From contig BROI01000002.1 in NCBI GenBank assembly GCA_027923505.1, positions 1,984,001 through 2,048,000 on the forward strand: DNA of 64,000 nucleotides, given 5' to 3'. Position 1 is the first letter of the stretch. Each line of letters opens with the position of its first letter. Both the position numbers and the translations under genes were made by a program. The notes beneath the pieces were generated by a model. That model ran no database searches. It was not told the origin of the DNA and was given only the letters and a program-made list of their open reading frames with translations. This document shows positions 8,801 to 16,900 of the stretch, in pieces. The stretch is from Mayamaea pseudoterrestris. Lineage: Eukaryota; Bacillariophyta; Bacillariophyceae; Sellaphorales; Sellaphoraceae.

Positions 8801-11790
8801 ACGACTTGGAAGCGACCATGAGAAAGCACTCTGAGTCCCATGCCTGTCTCTTGCGCGACACCCAGAAGCAGTTTGAATCCTTGCAGCAGAACTTTGACGA
8901 AAACCAAGAGCAGTTAGTAGACGCGCGTTCTAAGGTTGAAGCCCAGGCATTGGAACTCGCAGATCTTAGCAGGCAAAGGCGCGAGTTAGATTTTAAGGCA
9001 GAGAGCGCAGACTTAGCCGCCAGTGAGCTTTCGACCAAGGTGCGAGTGCTAGAGCAGTCGCTAGAAGTGCAGATGCGCATCTATGATGAGTTCAGAATCA
9101 AAAGTGACAAAAATATGGAGAGCGTGCAAAGCTCTTTTGCCGTTGAAAAACTTGCATTGGAGTCGAGAATTGCGGAACTTGAATCATGTGAAAAAATTCT
9201 TCGCCAGGAGAATGACGAGTTGCAAGAATCTTGCGATGTCATTGAAGCCAACATCCACAAATTACGCACCGTTAATGAAGGATTGGAGGCCAAAGCTGAA
9301 CAATTGGCGAAAGCACTAGAGGATATTGCTGACCTGAGAAAGATGTTGACAACCAAGGATGATGAGATCATCCAGTCAGGCTTGGACTTGTCCAACGTCA
9401 GACATAAGCTTGACATTGCGCTGCAGACTATTGAAGAATACGAGAGCAAAATTGATCAAACAAATCATGTGACCGTCGACCTTCAAAAACAAGCGCAGCA
9501 GGCCAGTCAAGTATCGGACCGCTATGCTAGTACCGCGAAAGAGCTTCAATCGAGAATCGAGTCGGAACAGAATGAAAAGAGGCTTCTCCATGATGAATTA
9601 CAAGTCATGAAAAAGAAACTCAAAGAAAAGGAAAAGGAGCTCGAGGAAATGTCCGAGCTTGCGATGGAGACGACTCAAGCCATAGCGTCTCGTGATTCGC
9701 TCAGCGAGCAGGTCGACCAATTGAAGTCGCAGCTCGAGGCGAAGACACTGCGAATCATTGAGCTTGAGCAAGCGAACGAGCGGAGTATTTTCCAGTCGAA
9801 AAAAATAGAAGAGGTTCATGTGCTGAAGGCGACAGAGATTAAGACCCTCGAAGACCGTATTATCGAGCTGGAAGTACTGGCTAGCACTCGCAAGAAGCAG
9901 CTTGACAAGATTGAAACTGAACTAGACGAGAGGTCAATGCAATTGGCTCAGTTGCAGCAAAAGCATTCAGAGCGGGATATCGCACACAAGGAAGCGGTCT
10001 CTGAACTTTGTAACTCTAAAGCGGCGGCTGAAGCGCAAATACGAGCACGTGACGCGGAACTGGTTATGCATGTTGAGCAAATTGAAAGATTGGAGAGAAG
10101 TTTGCTTGAAATCCGAGAAAAAGAAGCGCAGGCAACGACGCTTAATGAAGAACTCAGAGCCAAGCTTCGTCATGCCGAGTCCGATATTAGGGAAAAGGTA
10201 CAGCGGCTCAATGATCTTGCAGTTAGCGATGGCTTATCGTCGCAGCTACAAACAGAGGTACAGCAACTCACTAGGACCAAATCAGCGCTGGAGGCGAAGA
10301 TCCGTCGGCTTAAAGAAGAGCAAGACGAGCGCGAGGAGCATGTCCGACAAGCTGCTGAGCGCTCGTCAAACCAGATCTTGGAGCTTCAAATGCAGGTTGA
10401 AGACCTCACTGCTGCGAAGACGTCGTTGCGTTCAAAACTAACGGAAGCCGAGAAAGAGCTTGAAAAGACGGTTGACTCTCTTCGCTCCGCTACTAGCTTG
10501 CACTCCGCGGACATGGCCAGTCTCAATCTACGCCTGGCTGAGCAGCTAGATGCAAAGAACCAGCTTGCGGCAAAAGTGGACGACTTAGAATCAAAACTGA
10601 CTTTGTCAAAAGAGATGTCTCAGCTGGCAATTGAAAAGGAGAAGATGATTGAGAACTTGCAAGTGCAGGTGGACGAGGCAGCGAAGGATAATCGATCCTT
10701 GAAGCTCCGGATCGGGGATGTAGAAACGGAACTTGATCGCAAGGAAAAGCAAATAAAGGAAGTTGTGAATCGGTATAGCCAAGAGGTGGCAGTCCTGAGC
10801 GACAAGCTCGAAGATCAAACGAAAGAATGCAGGAATTTGCAAAAAGAACTCGACCATTTCAAGAGCAAAACTGAGTCTGCGTCTGATGCGTCAAATGAGA
10901 GTAAAACGCTCAGGGACCGTATTGCATCTATGGAGAAGGCGATAGATGTTGAACGAGCACTCACGCGTGATGCAGAAAAGGCAAAAAAGCGAGTTGAGAA
11001 GGAACTCGCCACCACCGAGAGCAGCAAGCATGATCTTCAAGAACGATTTGAAAAGGTCAGCAGCGAGCGCAACGAAGTCATTGCTGCCCTGGAGGAAGTC
11101 ATTCATGAAGTGCAAAGCCGCGAGGATGAAATCGACACACTTGCTGATGCTTTGAGAAGGCGCGAGGAGGAACTAGAGCATGCCAGAATGTTCACAAGCA
11201 AGGCGCTTTCATCAGCACAAGAGATTAAGGCAAAGTATAAGGACAGGAGCGCTAGCTCGGATAATGGCCGTCATGCTGAGCTTGAGGATCAGGTGGCATC
11301 TCTGACCGCTGCTCTTGGCCAGATGAAAAAGAACAACTACAGTCTGCAGCGAAAACTTGCGCGGCTGGAAGAAGAACTGACGCAGAAGGAAGGCGAGTAT
11401 TCAGAGCTCAAAGTCCGCATGGGTAGCTCAACCAAATCGCAAACAGGGGATGAAGCTGATCGATATGTAGCAAAAAGCCACCCTGGAGAACCTCCAGCAT
11501 GTACCATTATCGAGAGTGCATCAACTGCAGCCTCCACCATGAGCGGTGGAACTCAAGCCCTTGACTCTCCCTCACGATCACTCGCATTCACGGAATCCAT
11601 GTCTGATGTTGGAGCGGATCCTTGGGGAATGCAACCTTTTAGTAATAGCAGCTCCGATTCAAGTGATAACAGCACATCCTTTGCTGGTGTCCGCGCGGAA
11701 CTTGGTGAGAAGAAGTCAACGGAACGGAATGCTTTGCGCAAGTATGTTCGCAACCGCTACATGAATGCCAAGTCTGTCTCAAATTCGTAG
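5845..11790 (+). CDS. Giant coiled-coil protein (1,981 aa), function unknown
   Basis: Single open frame of 1,981 codons. Residues 1 to about 400 are low-complexity and rich in Gln, Ser, Pro and Arg, with several Gln runs. From about residue 408 (ISKLDRHTLELESQKM) to about 1860 the sequence is nearly continuous heptad-type coiled coil, rich in E, K, L, Q and R with few prolines. The last 120 residues are Ser-rich and end in a basic stretch (KYVRNRYMNAK). No motor, GRIP, PACT or kinase motif was seen, so golgin, centrosomal or cytoskeletal scaffold roles all remain possible. The start is ATG at 5845 in CACCATG context. Numerous ORFs on the other strand across this gene are by-products of its biased codon composition. 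Confidence 0.88.
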   Translation: MMQQQRSQHSVSNAELYAQQQQASNKQVSFRKSPPGQPAARRSQSSMRALANTPRHYPLSMMNHPRAQSTGRAASEPGNSASFTLDYDDPEEITKAILRLREQRERDAAERSASRSMHRSSSSSRQPSSREQSSSSQQQQRPPVLEPKQSVPSNAMRQQQLHQLQHAMALQKSHSQGSSSTNSHNHPTGMAAERQGYAADRQNYATANTAQKYRAPSPSVAQRQGPSGAVTSNAGQQLAINKTLSQQSSGSSEQYQSRVASQPPGNHLSGVYRSRFNNQQAQQTNHRASPSPQIRQQQQPPASRMVDPNGDEVVGANTNKRIDGLMEELEELRFFHELDTDNQPQQQQHQQLTKVLGAMRPATPSSNGNASVPRVPLMIGVPSDGMNGNGSSSNNKLPPPPINFMDPREISKLDRHTLELESQKMVRSVQLLTSEKLALEAEMEVLATDQTHNKKRIQQLEQTLTQVKQQLALAKKEVEALRITTVRQYESKLSENVEKLQQTQKQVDGLKDERDSLRLDLEKRNTQLNELKHRSKSELQEEKEAAQAREAVLELQLAEVINTVEELKLKIKRKDDEVEELRLQVQNAREVLVIAKKQHESAHQAELQALQEQVAAAESKYQRAIDEREQVQRHLESQEKQLESVRQQAEEQATLISKMTERLDDIHEEYRQKFGELKETYEAKEKRRLNEMVVSQSKQVEEYERRLLSMQQQLTMATDRHHTEIRQKDVDIETKLERERRKVREQMEDEHRRATERLGFDLEATKRDYEDAETERQRLREALAAPNKEHMEAQRSWEEKDVRQQQEICRLRQQMERLTSESSDKESRILELTIKMADRTKKHEERINDMENQHATSLLARDEVIAEQKRKLRGSDLAIKSELSRQETEFRDSKSLLETRIAELETELEHATTSLELSKRSLQSAELTSYELASLTAKLERLTSELDSERTTHESTDAALRTEILALESKLGSSESKLKAKLAVIDDLEATMRKHSESHACLLRDTQKQFESLQQNFDENQEQLVDARSKVEAQALELADLSRQRRELDFKAESADLAASELSTKVRVLEQSLEVQMRIYDEFRIKSDKNMESVQSSFAVEKLALESRIAELESCEKILRQENDELQESCDVIEANIHKLRTVNEGLEAKAEQLAKALEDIADLRKMLTTKDDEIIQSGLDLSNVRHKLDIALQTIEEYESKIDQTNHVTVDLQKQAQQASQVSDRYASTAKELQSRIESEQNEKRLLHDELQVMKKKLKEKEKELEEMSELAMETTQAIASRDSLSEQVDQLKSQLEAKTLRIIELEQANERSIFQSKKIEEVHVLKATEIKTLEDRIIELEVLASTRKKQLDKIETELDERSMQLAQLQQKHSERDIAHKEAVSELCNSKAAAEAQIRARDAELVMHVEQIERLERSLLEIREKEAQATTLNEELRAKLRHAESDIREKVQRLNDLAVSDGLSSQLQTEVQQLTRTKSALEAKIRRLKEEQDEREEHVRQAAERSSNQILELQMQVEDLTAAKTSLRSKLTEAEKELEKTVDSLRSATSLHSADMASLNLRLAEQLDAKNQLAAKVDDLESKLTLSKEMSQLAIEKEKMIENLQVQVDEAAKDNRSLKLRIGDVETELDRKEKQIKEVVNRYSQEVAVLSDKLEDQTKECRNLQKELDHFKSKTESASDASNESKTLRDRIASMEKAIDVERALTRDAEKAKKRVEKELATTESSKHDLQERFEKVSSERNEVIAALEEVIHEVQSREDEIDTLADALRRREEELEHARMFTSKALSSAQEIKAKYKDRSASSDNGRHAELEDQVASLTAALGQMKKNNYSLQRKLARLEEELTQKEGEYSELKVRMGSSTKSQTGDEADRYVAKSHPGEPPACTIIESASTAASTMSGGTQALDSPSRSLAFTESMSDVGADPWGMQPFSNSSSDSSDNSTSFAGVRAELGEKKSTERNALRKYVRNRYMNAKSVSNS

Positions 11791-12123
11791 CTAATACAAT
11801 GCACAATAAGTAGACAGCGCAAGGCTGATATATAAACGATAGTTTAGGGGGTTACTTGTTTTATTCACGAAGTCTAAAACGATTAGTTGACGGACTAAGT
11901 TGTCAAGGTAAATCGGCGCTGCTGAGTCGCCATTTGAGCTGGCCTAATTGGAATGGACAGAAACGTCTCGGTAGGCAAAGCTAGACGATACCCTTATTCC
12001 GCCCCTGCTTGAGTCGTTTGGGCGATGTACGCTCGACAGCAGTCCCAGTTTACGTTGACAACTCACTCTCTCAGCTAATTGTTTTAGACTCAGTGAACCA
12101 ATTCATCATCAAGTATGCATTGC
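11791..12123. other. Convergent intergenic spacer
   Basis: 333 bp between the coiled-coil gene (plus) and the polyproline gene (minus). No coding potential, repeats or RNA features recognised. Confidence 0.5.
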
Positions 12124-13254
12124 TCATCCCGTCTGCATTCGATCAAAGTCAGACGCAGCAGTCCTGGCAGATGACGCATAAATCTGCTGCTGTAGCGCCC
12201 AAATCGATTGCCTCGCATCGTTTGGCGCACAAGCTGGAACCATCCTCGCCCTATCCGCATCATACGGCGCATCCAATCCCAAGCATACAGGCGGCGGCGA
12301 CCCCGTCGGTCGATTCTGCTCATCCCGCCAAACAAGGCAGTCATAGCAACGGGCAGCCGCTCCATGCTCGGCCAATGTCTTTTTAGTATACCAAACGACA
12401 AAAGTCCCATCGTCCTCTTCACTCATGGTGATACTATAGTAGCGAGCATCGCCAAATCGACCCGACGGAAACACTTCACCCGTCAATGGGCATACAAAGA
12501 CCGACGTCCACTTTAATTCGTGCGGTGGTCCGTGGTTGTGCCAAGTCACGTAAAAGTCCTGCGAAATCACCTTGCGACGCGGCGCACGGCCGTAGAGAGC
12601 GTGCAACGCGCCCTTTGGCGCAAATCCTGGAGTCGATGGGTTTGACATGTTTGCAGGAGGAGGCGGCGGTGGAGGCGGTGGCATTTTGCCAAACTGTGGT
12701 GGCATGGGCGGCGGCGGTGGAGGAGGAGGTGGCGGCGGAGGAGCTTGCCGGGGTGGCGGCGGAGGCGGAGGCGGAGGCATGAACGAAAAGCCTTTCGCTG
12801 CACTTGCTGCTGGATTCGTAAAGCCCTTGAACGGCGGTGACATTGGAGGTTCACTAAAGTGTGGCGCCGTATTAAAAGCACTCGCAGCACCTGTAGACTT
12901 GCTAAACATAGACGAGGCATCGCTCGACGCAGCAGTCGTCATGCTAGCAGTCGTTCTCGTCTCGTTGGAAATGTAGGTTGCCGCTTCGTCGTCTTCGTCA
13001 TCCATGAACGCATCTTCTTCATACTGACGCTTCTTGAGCAGCGACTGGGACTGAGGAGAGAACTGCGGCTCTTGCTGTGGCGAAAGTGTCTTTGGATGCT
13101 GCTCTTGCGTCGGGGTCGGGGATTGAACATTGGCCGGCTCGACACCTTTCACGTCGCTGCTCTTCTTTCCACGTAGCCAGAATGGAAGAGTATCTTCATC
13201 CGTAAGATGTTGCTTACTCTTCCAGTCTCTGGAATAATCAAAGCCTTGGCTCAT
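12124..13254 (-). CDS. Polyproline protein with a dsRBD-like C-terminal domain
   Basis: Start chosen at ATG 13254 (MSQGFDYSRDWKSKQ); the open frame extends 35 codons upstream, but that part overlaps the shared upstream region and a palindrome. 376 aa. Residues about 20-150 are acidic and Ser-rich (FMDDEDDEAA). Residues about 158-205 hold three runs of 8-12 prolines separated by Met, Gln or Arg, a profilin- or SH3/WW-binding type track. The C-terminal 140 residues form a compact domain with W-H-N-H-G, KWTSVFVCPLTGEVFPSG and WYTKKTLAEHGAAARCYDCL. The KKxxAxxxAAxxxLD-like helix recalls a degenerate double-stranded-RNA-binding fold, but this is only a resemblance. A cytoskeletal or RNA-binding adaptor is possible; function unknown. 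Confidence 0.75.
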   Translation of the reverse strand: MSQGFDYSRDWKSKQHLTDEDTLPFWLRGKKSSDVKGVEPANVQSPTPTQEQHPKTLSPQQEPQFSPQSQSLLKKRQYEEDAFMDDEDDEAATYISNETRTTASMTTAASSDASSMFSKSTGAASAFNTAPHFSEPPMSPPFKGFTNPAASAAKGFSFMPPPPPPPPPRQAPPPPPPPPPPPPMPPQFGKMPPPPPPPPPANMSNPSTPGFAPKGALHALYGRAPRRKVISQDFYVTWHNHGPPHELKWTSVFVCPLTGEVFPSGRFGDARYYSITMSEEDDGTFVVWYTKKTLAEHGAAARCYDCLVWRDEQNRPTGSPPPVCLGLDAPYDADRARMVPACAPNDARQSIWALQQQIYASSARTAASDFDRMQTG

Positions 13255-13342
13255 CGTGGCAAATGTTGTTCTTTGGTGGAGTCGTAGAAAGAGTTTGGCT
13301 ACTAGCTGAGAATTCCCACAAATAGCTTTGCAAGGCGACGTT

Positions 13343-13382
13343 GAATACGATATATACAATACGTAACGTATATATCGTATTC
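13343..13382. promoter_or_regulatory. 40-bp near-perfect palindrome between divergent genes
   Basis: Two 15-nt arms (GAATACGATATATAC and its exact reverse complement) flank a 10-nt spacer with a central TACGTA. It lies 88 bp upstream of the polyproline-protein start and about 265 bp upstream of the first small paralog, so it sits in their shared upstream region. It could be a dimeric transcription-factor site or a hairpin; it is too A/T-rich and far from a gene end for an obvious terminator. Confidence 0.75.
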
Positions 13383-13646
13383 ACCAACCTCACAAAGATG
13401 ACTTTGCAGGAATTCTCCGCCGAGAAGCGTGATTTGGAAAAAGTGATGGCCCATCATGGTCGCGCGCTTCGTTCCGGTTTTCGTGTAGTTGTGAGTACCG
13501 GTAGGACCTGTGATTGGAATCGCCAAAAATGCGACGAAAAACGGACATCCACGCTGAAGGAGTTGCGACGCCTTTGTTCGACGGGCAGTCGTCCTTCATA
13601 CTTGCGCCACTGCTCCTGCTGTACATTTGCATTCTATATACACAAC

Positions 13647-14390
13647 ATGGTCATTCGTAGCGATCTAAAAGTGGAGCTAGTTGATGCGGAATCCAAGAAA
13701 CCCTTCAAAGAACATGAGAAGGACGGCAACATTTACGTAGAAGTCGAGCCAGACATGGACTACTTCATTGCCATTCGTCGGGTAAGCACGCAAATACCCT
13801 CGACAATCGTTACATATATGATTGTTGATGGTACGTGTCTTGGATACGAACAGTGGCATTTACCAAACACGCCACATCAAGTTCATCGAGGATTTTGGAG
13901 CCGCGTTAATGGACAAGGACAGGACATTGCGCTACAATTTACCAAGCCCCGGCCAAGTAATCCAGGTACGGGATACGAAGGAATCACTGGAAAAGTGGAA
14001 GTTCGTTTGTTTGAAGGCATCCCAGAAGGCATACTGCTCGACTATGATTTCATTGATAGTGTCGACCCAGATCCGACCTTGGAGGGAGAGAGGGCAAATA
14101 TTAGCGAAAAGAAGTTTTTGTTATCAGAAAAAGGATATTTTACAAGCATGAGCGAGTTTACTGGTGCTAAGACAGTGTCAGATGCATATTCTCCGGGAAA
14201 GTTTATTGACTCGATAACGCTACATTATTGCACGGCGGTCGGCTTGATTGAGGTTGGTGTTCTCCCAAAGCCGCAGCCATGGGATTATCATCGTATGAAG
14301 TTTCCCGTTCGTGCCGGTCAGCAAACTGCTTTGCACAAGCCGATGAAGCATCCGCGCTTGGAGAAGTTGATTGAAGTGGTTGATCTGTGA
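13647..14390 (+). CDS. Small paralog family, copy 1 (C-terminal tail truncated)
   Basis: 247 aa from ATG 13647 (MVIRSDLKVELVDAESKK), the start that aligns with the three other copies. Family pattern: PFKEHEKDGxxYVEVEPDxxYFIAIRR at the N-terminus, a central GxWSRxxGxxxxxALxFxKP block, KKFLLxxxG, then ITLxYCxAxGLxxxGVLPKP. The layout recalls the beta-rich DUF7918-type fold, a tentative link. A perfect 7-bp tandem duplication (TGATCTG, 14381-14387 and 14388-14394) places a stop right after EVVDL. Without it the frame would continue through TDEAEPERFTW to a stop at 14428-14430, matching the DLTDE tail of the other copies. So this copy has lost its conserved C-terminal motif. Function unknown. Confidence 0.78.
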   Translation: MVIRSDLKVELVDAESKKPFKEHEKDGNIYVEVEPDMDYFIAIRRVSTQIPSTIVTYMIVDGTCLGYEQWHLPNTPHQVHRGFWSRVNGQGQDIALQFTKPRPSNPGTGYEGITGKVEVRLFEGIPEGILLDYDFIDSVDPDPTLEGERANISEKKFLLSEKGYFTSMSEFTGAKTVSDAYSPGKFIDSITLHYCTAVGLIEVGVLPKPQPWDYHRMKFPVRAGQQTALHKPMKHPRLEKLIEVVDL

Positions 14391-14430
14391 TCTGACGGAC
14401 GAGGCAGAACCTGAACGATTCACGTGGTAG

Positions 14431-14946
14431 GACGAGAGGTGTTATAGCGTCGTTTTTTACGTAGCAGTTTTAGCTCTGTGTCGACGAACAAGAACATATT
14501 TGATGGATACACTTTAACTATTGTTTACGCCTGGTAATTTTAACGCGGATGAGTGTGCGAGCGTTTGTATCGAAGGCAGCCGAAAAATTGCGTTGCGACA
14601 GTGTGGCAGAACCAAGCTTAACTTAAAAGGGAATAGCGGTGCGGTCTATTCTCATCGTCCGACGGAACTGTAACAGCATGTGGATTGCGGTCCAACGCAA
14701 AGACAAGCGTGGTGAATCCCATGAGGAACTCTAGTAGTCAATGAAAGTTGTCTCGGTCCCATGGGATTGGTGACGGGACTGGGATTTATCCTTTGTGTTC
14801 TCGTACACGCTGTCGACGGTAGCTTGGTCATTTGTTGAGATTTCTTCATTTGCGAGCAGCATCACATTGAGCAGGCGACCAGGTCGCGGAAATTCTGAAA
14901 GTGACTGCGATTAAGAACACCCATTGTGCGAGCAAACATCAGTATC
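14431..14946. other. Intergenic spacer between paralog copies 1 and 2
   Basis: About 515 bp with only short ORFs and no repeat recognised; presumably the 3' UTR of copy 1 and promoter of copy 2. Confidence 0.45.
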
Positions 14947-15708
14947 ATGGTCGTCCGCAGCGGCTTCCAGGTGGACCTAGTCGACGCTGAAACAAAGAAA
15001 CCCTTCAAGGAGCATGAAAAAGACGGCAAAGTTTATGTTGAAGTCGAACCAGATACGGATTACTTTATCGCAATCCGCCGGATCACCCAGGAAGGATTTC
15101 CAAAAATTTTGAGTTTGTATAGCGTTGATGGCAAGAAGCTTGATTATCACCAACCACACGACGAAATCGATGCCGAAACATTTTACCAAGGAATTTGGAG
15201 TCGCATCGACGGGAAAGATCAGATCAAAGCCTTGCGCTTCGCCAAGCCAAGTCCGGCCGAAGCTGGAAAGGGTTACGAAGGCAACACCGGATTTGTTGAA
15301 ATCAAGCTGTATGAAGCCATTTTTGAGGGCGTCGAGCCAGTTATCGATCACATATCCAGCGTGGAACTGCATCCATCTGTGGATGCTGCTCGTGCTTCCA
15401 GCAAGAAGAAATTCCTTCTCACTAAAGCTGGAACCTCGACTATCTTTGATGACACGAAAAGTGATACCATGAGCTGGTACAGTAAGGGAAAAGAATTTGA
15501 CCGTATATCTTTCAACTACTGTTCGGCTCTTGGATTGATTTTAGCTGGTGTGCTTCCGAAACCCGACCTTTGGACCTGGCAGCGCATGAAGCATCCGGCT
15601 CCATCGGGACAGCTTACGGCTCCGTTCAAGAAGATGCGACACAAAGACAAAGTCATTGAAGTTGTTGATCTGACTGATGAAGATGCGCTTCCTATCTTTA
15701 CCTGGTGA
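14947..15708 (+). CDS. Small paralog family, copy 2 (intact)
   Basis: 253 aa from ATG 14947 (MVVRSGFQVDLVDAETKK); the frame upstream opens only with a non-ATG codon. All family blocks are present: EHEKDGKVYVEVEPDTDYFI, GIWSRIDGKDQIKALRFAKP, GYEGNTGFVEIKLYEA, KKKFLLTKAG, FNYCSALGLILAGVLPKP. The C-terminus is KVIEVVDLTDEDALPIF, a strong match to the SUMO-interacting motif form (hydrophobic)2-D-L-T-acidic. No signal peptide or membrane segment, so a soluble nuclear or cytosolic protein is likely. Tandem with copies 1 and 3 on the same strand, which points to local duplication. Function unknown. Confidence 0.85.
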   Translation: MVVRSGFQVDLVDAETKKPFKEHEKDGKVYVEVEPDTDYFIAIRRITQEGFPKILSLYSVDGKKLDYHQPHDEIDAETFYQGIWSRIDGKDQIKALRFAKPSPAEAGKGYEGNTGFVEIKLYEAIFEGVEPVIDHISSVELHPSVDAARASSKKKFLLTKAGTSTIFDDTKSDTMSWYSKGKEFDRISFNYCSALGLILAGVLPKPDLWTWQRMKHPAPSGQLTAPFKKMRHKDKVIEVVDLTDEDALPIFTW

Positions 15709-15982
15709 TGACCCTTTCGGTATACGTCAAATTCTCGCACGGGCCTTGCAATTATAACTATGTAATGAAGAAAATGATGGTATGGTACTTGTATCACCGT
15801 TATGCACTGTATACGATAGGTACCAGCATTTTTTTGGCGATGTATGTTGTATTCCCTGGCTTACTGTCGCAACGAAAACTACTGCGACAAAGGTGTCTCG
15901 CCAAGCGCGCCATGCCAATAAAATCATTGGATCACCAGTAAATTGCAACACTTCACCTTTCAAGCTCCTCGCTGTTATCATC

Positions 15983-16739
15983 ATGGTCATCCGTAGCGGC
16001 TTTGAAGTGCAGCTTGTTCATGCCGATTCCAAGCTCCCATTCAAGGAGCATGAAAAGGATGGCAAGATATATGTCGAGGTGGAGCCAGACGCCGAGTATT
16101 TCATTGCCATTCGTCGCCTCAACAACACGGGGCCACCTGCGATTGTTTCTCAATACTCTATTGACGGCAAGAGACTAAATTACTCTCGGGCCCTTTCAGA
16201 AAAGGCTGAATTTACGTATGATGGTATTTATAGTCAAATGAACGGCAAAAGCTCTACCGTTACGGTTCGCCAAGCCTCGACTAGCTGCGAACGGAAATGG
16301 GTATGAGGGAGGCATGGGCAACGTGAAGATTAATCTTACTGAAGGAATTTATAAAGGAGATATACCATGCGTGGATACTACCTCTTCGTTTGAGTCAAGT
16401 TACTCAGCAACGGGAAACATAAGCACGTGCAAAAAGAAATTCCTTCTTAGTGAACCTGGCCACTCTACGCGAAAGACGCCGGTTGCCCATGTTTCTAGAC
16501 ACTTCATTCCAGGTCGCGATATTGAAACCATCACGCTGAACTACTGCTCGGCTGTCGGATTAACGGATGTTGGCGTCATCCCCAAGCTTTCATTGTGGGC
16601 CGGCCAGCGCATGGTTCGACCGGCTCCTGCCGGACAACTCTGCGCTCCATCTTCAATGGTGAGCGATCCGGCCGATGCGACCAAAGAAATTGAACTCTTC
16701 GATTTGACTGATGAGAGTGTTCTTACAATGAAAAAGTAG
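15983..16739 (+). pseudogene. Small paralog family, copy 3 (frameshifted)
   Basis: Starts at ATG 15983 (MVIRSGFEVQLVHADSKL) and matches the family through QMNGKSST. It then leaves frame: the expected LRFAKP block is found in the next frame from about 16260, and that frame runs on through GYEGGMGNVKINL, KKKFLLSEPG, TLNYCSAVGLTDVGVIPK and the tail EIELFDLTDE to the stop at 16737-16739. The difference fits one extra base at about 16257-16262. There is no room for an intron, so this is either a recent pseudogene or a sequence error. Because the downstream part is well conserved, loss would be recent. Confidence 0.75.
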
Positions 16740-16900
16740 GAGTAACTTTATCATTCGCTTGTTGCGATGCAAGCGATTCAGAATTCAGTGCCTTTTATCA
16801 CTAAAAATGGCGAGGCAAATACATCTAGGCAAAATGTATGTAATTCGTAAATCCATTTTATCAAACGACTTTAATCGTAGTCACTACCTACTCGACGGGA

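Noticed and set aside
12647-12976. Gly-rich plus-strand ORF
   Set aside because: It is the complement of the poly-Pro codons of the minus-strand gene.
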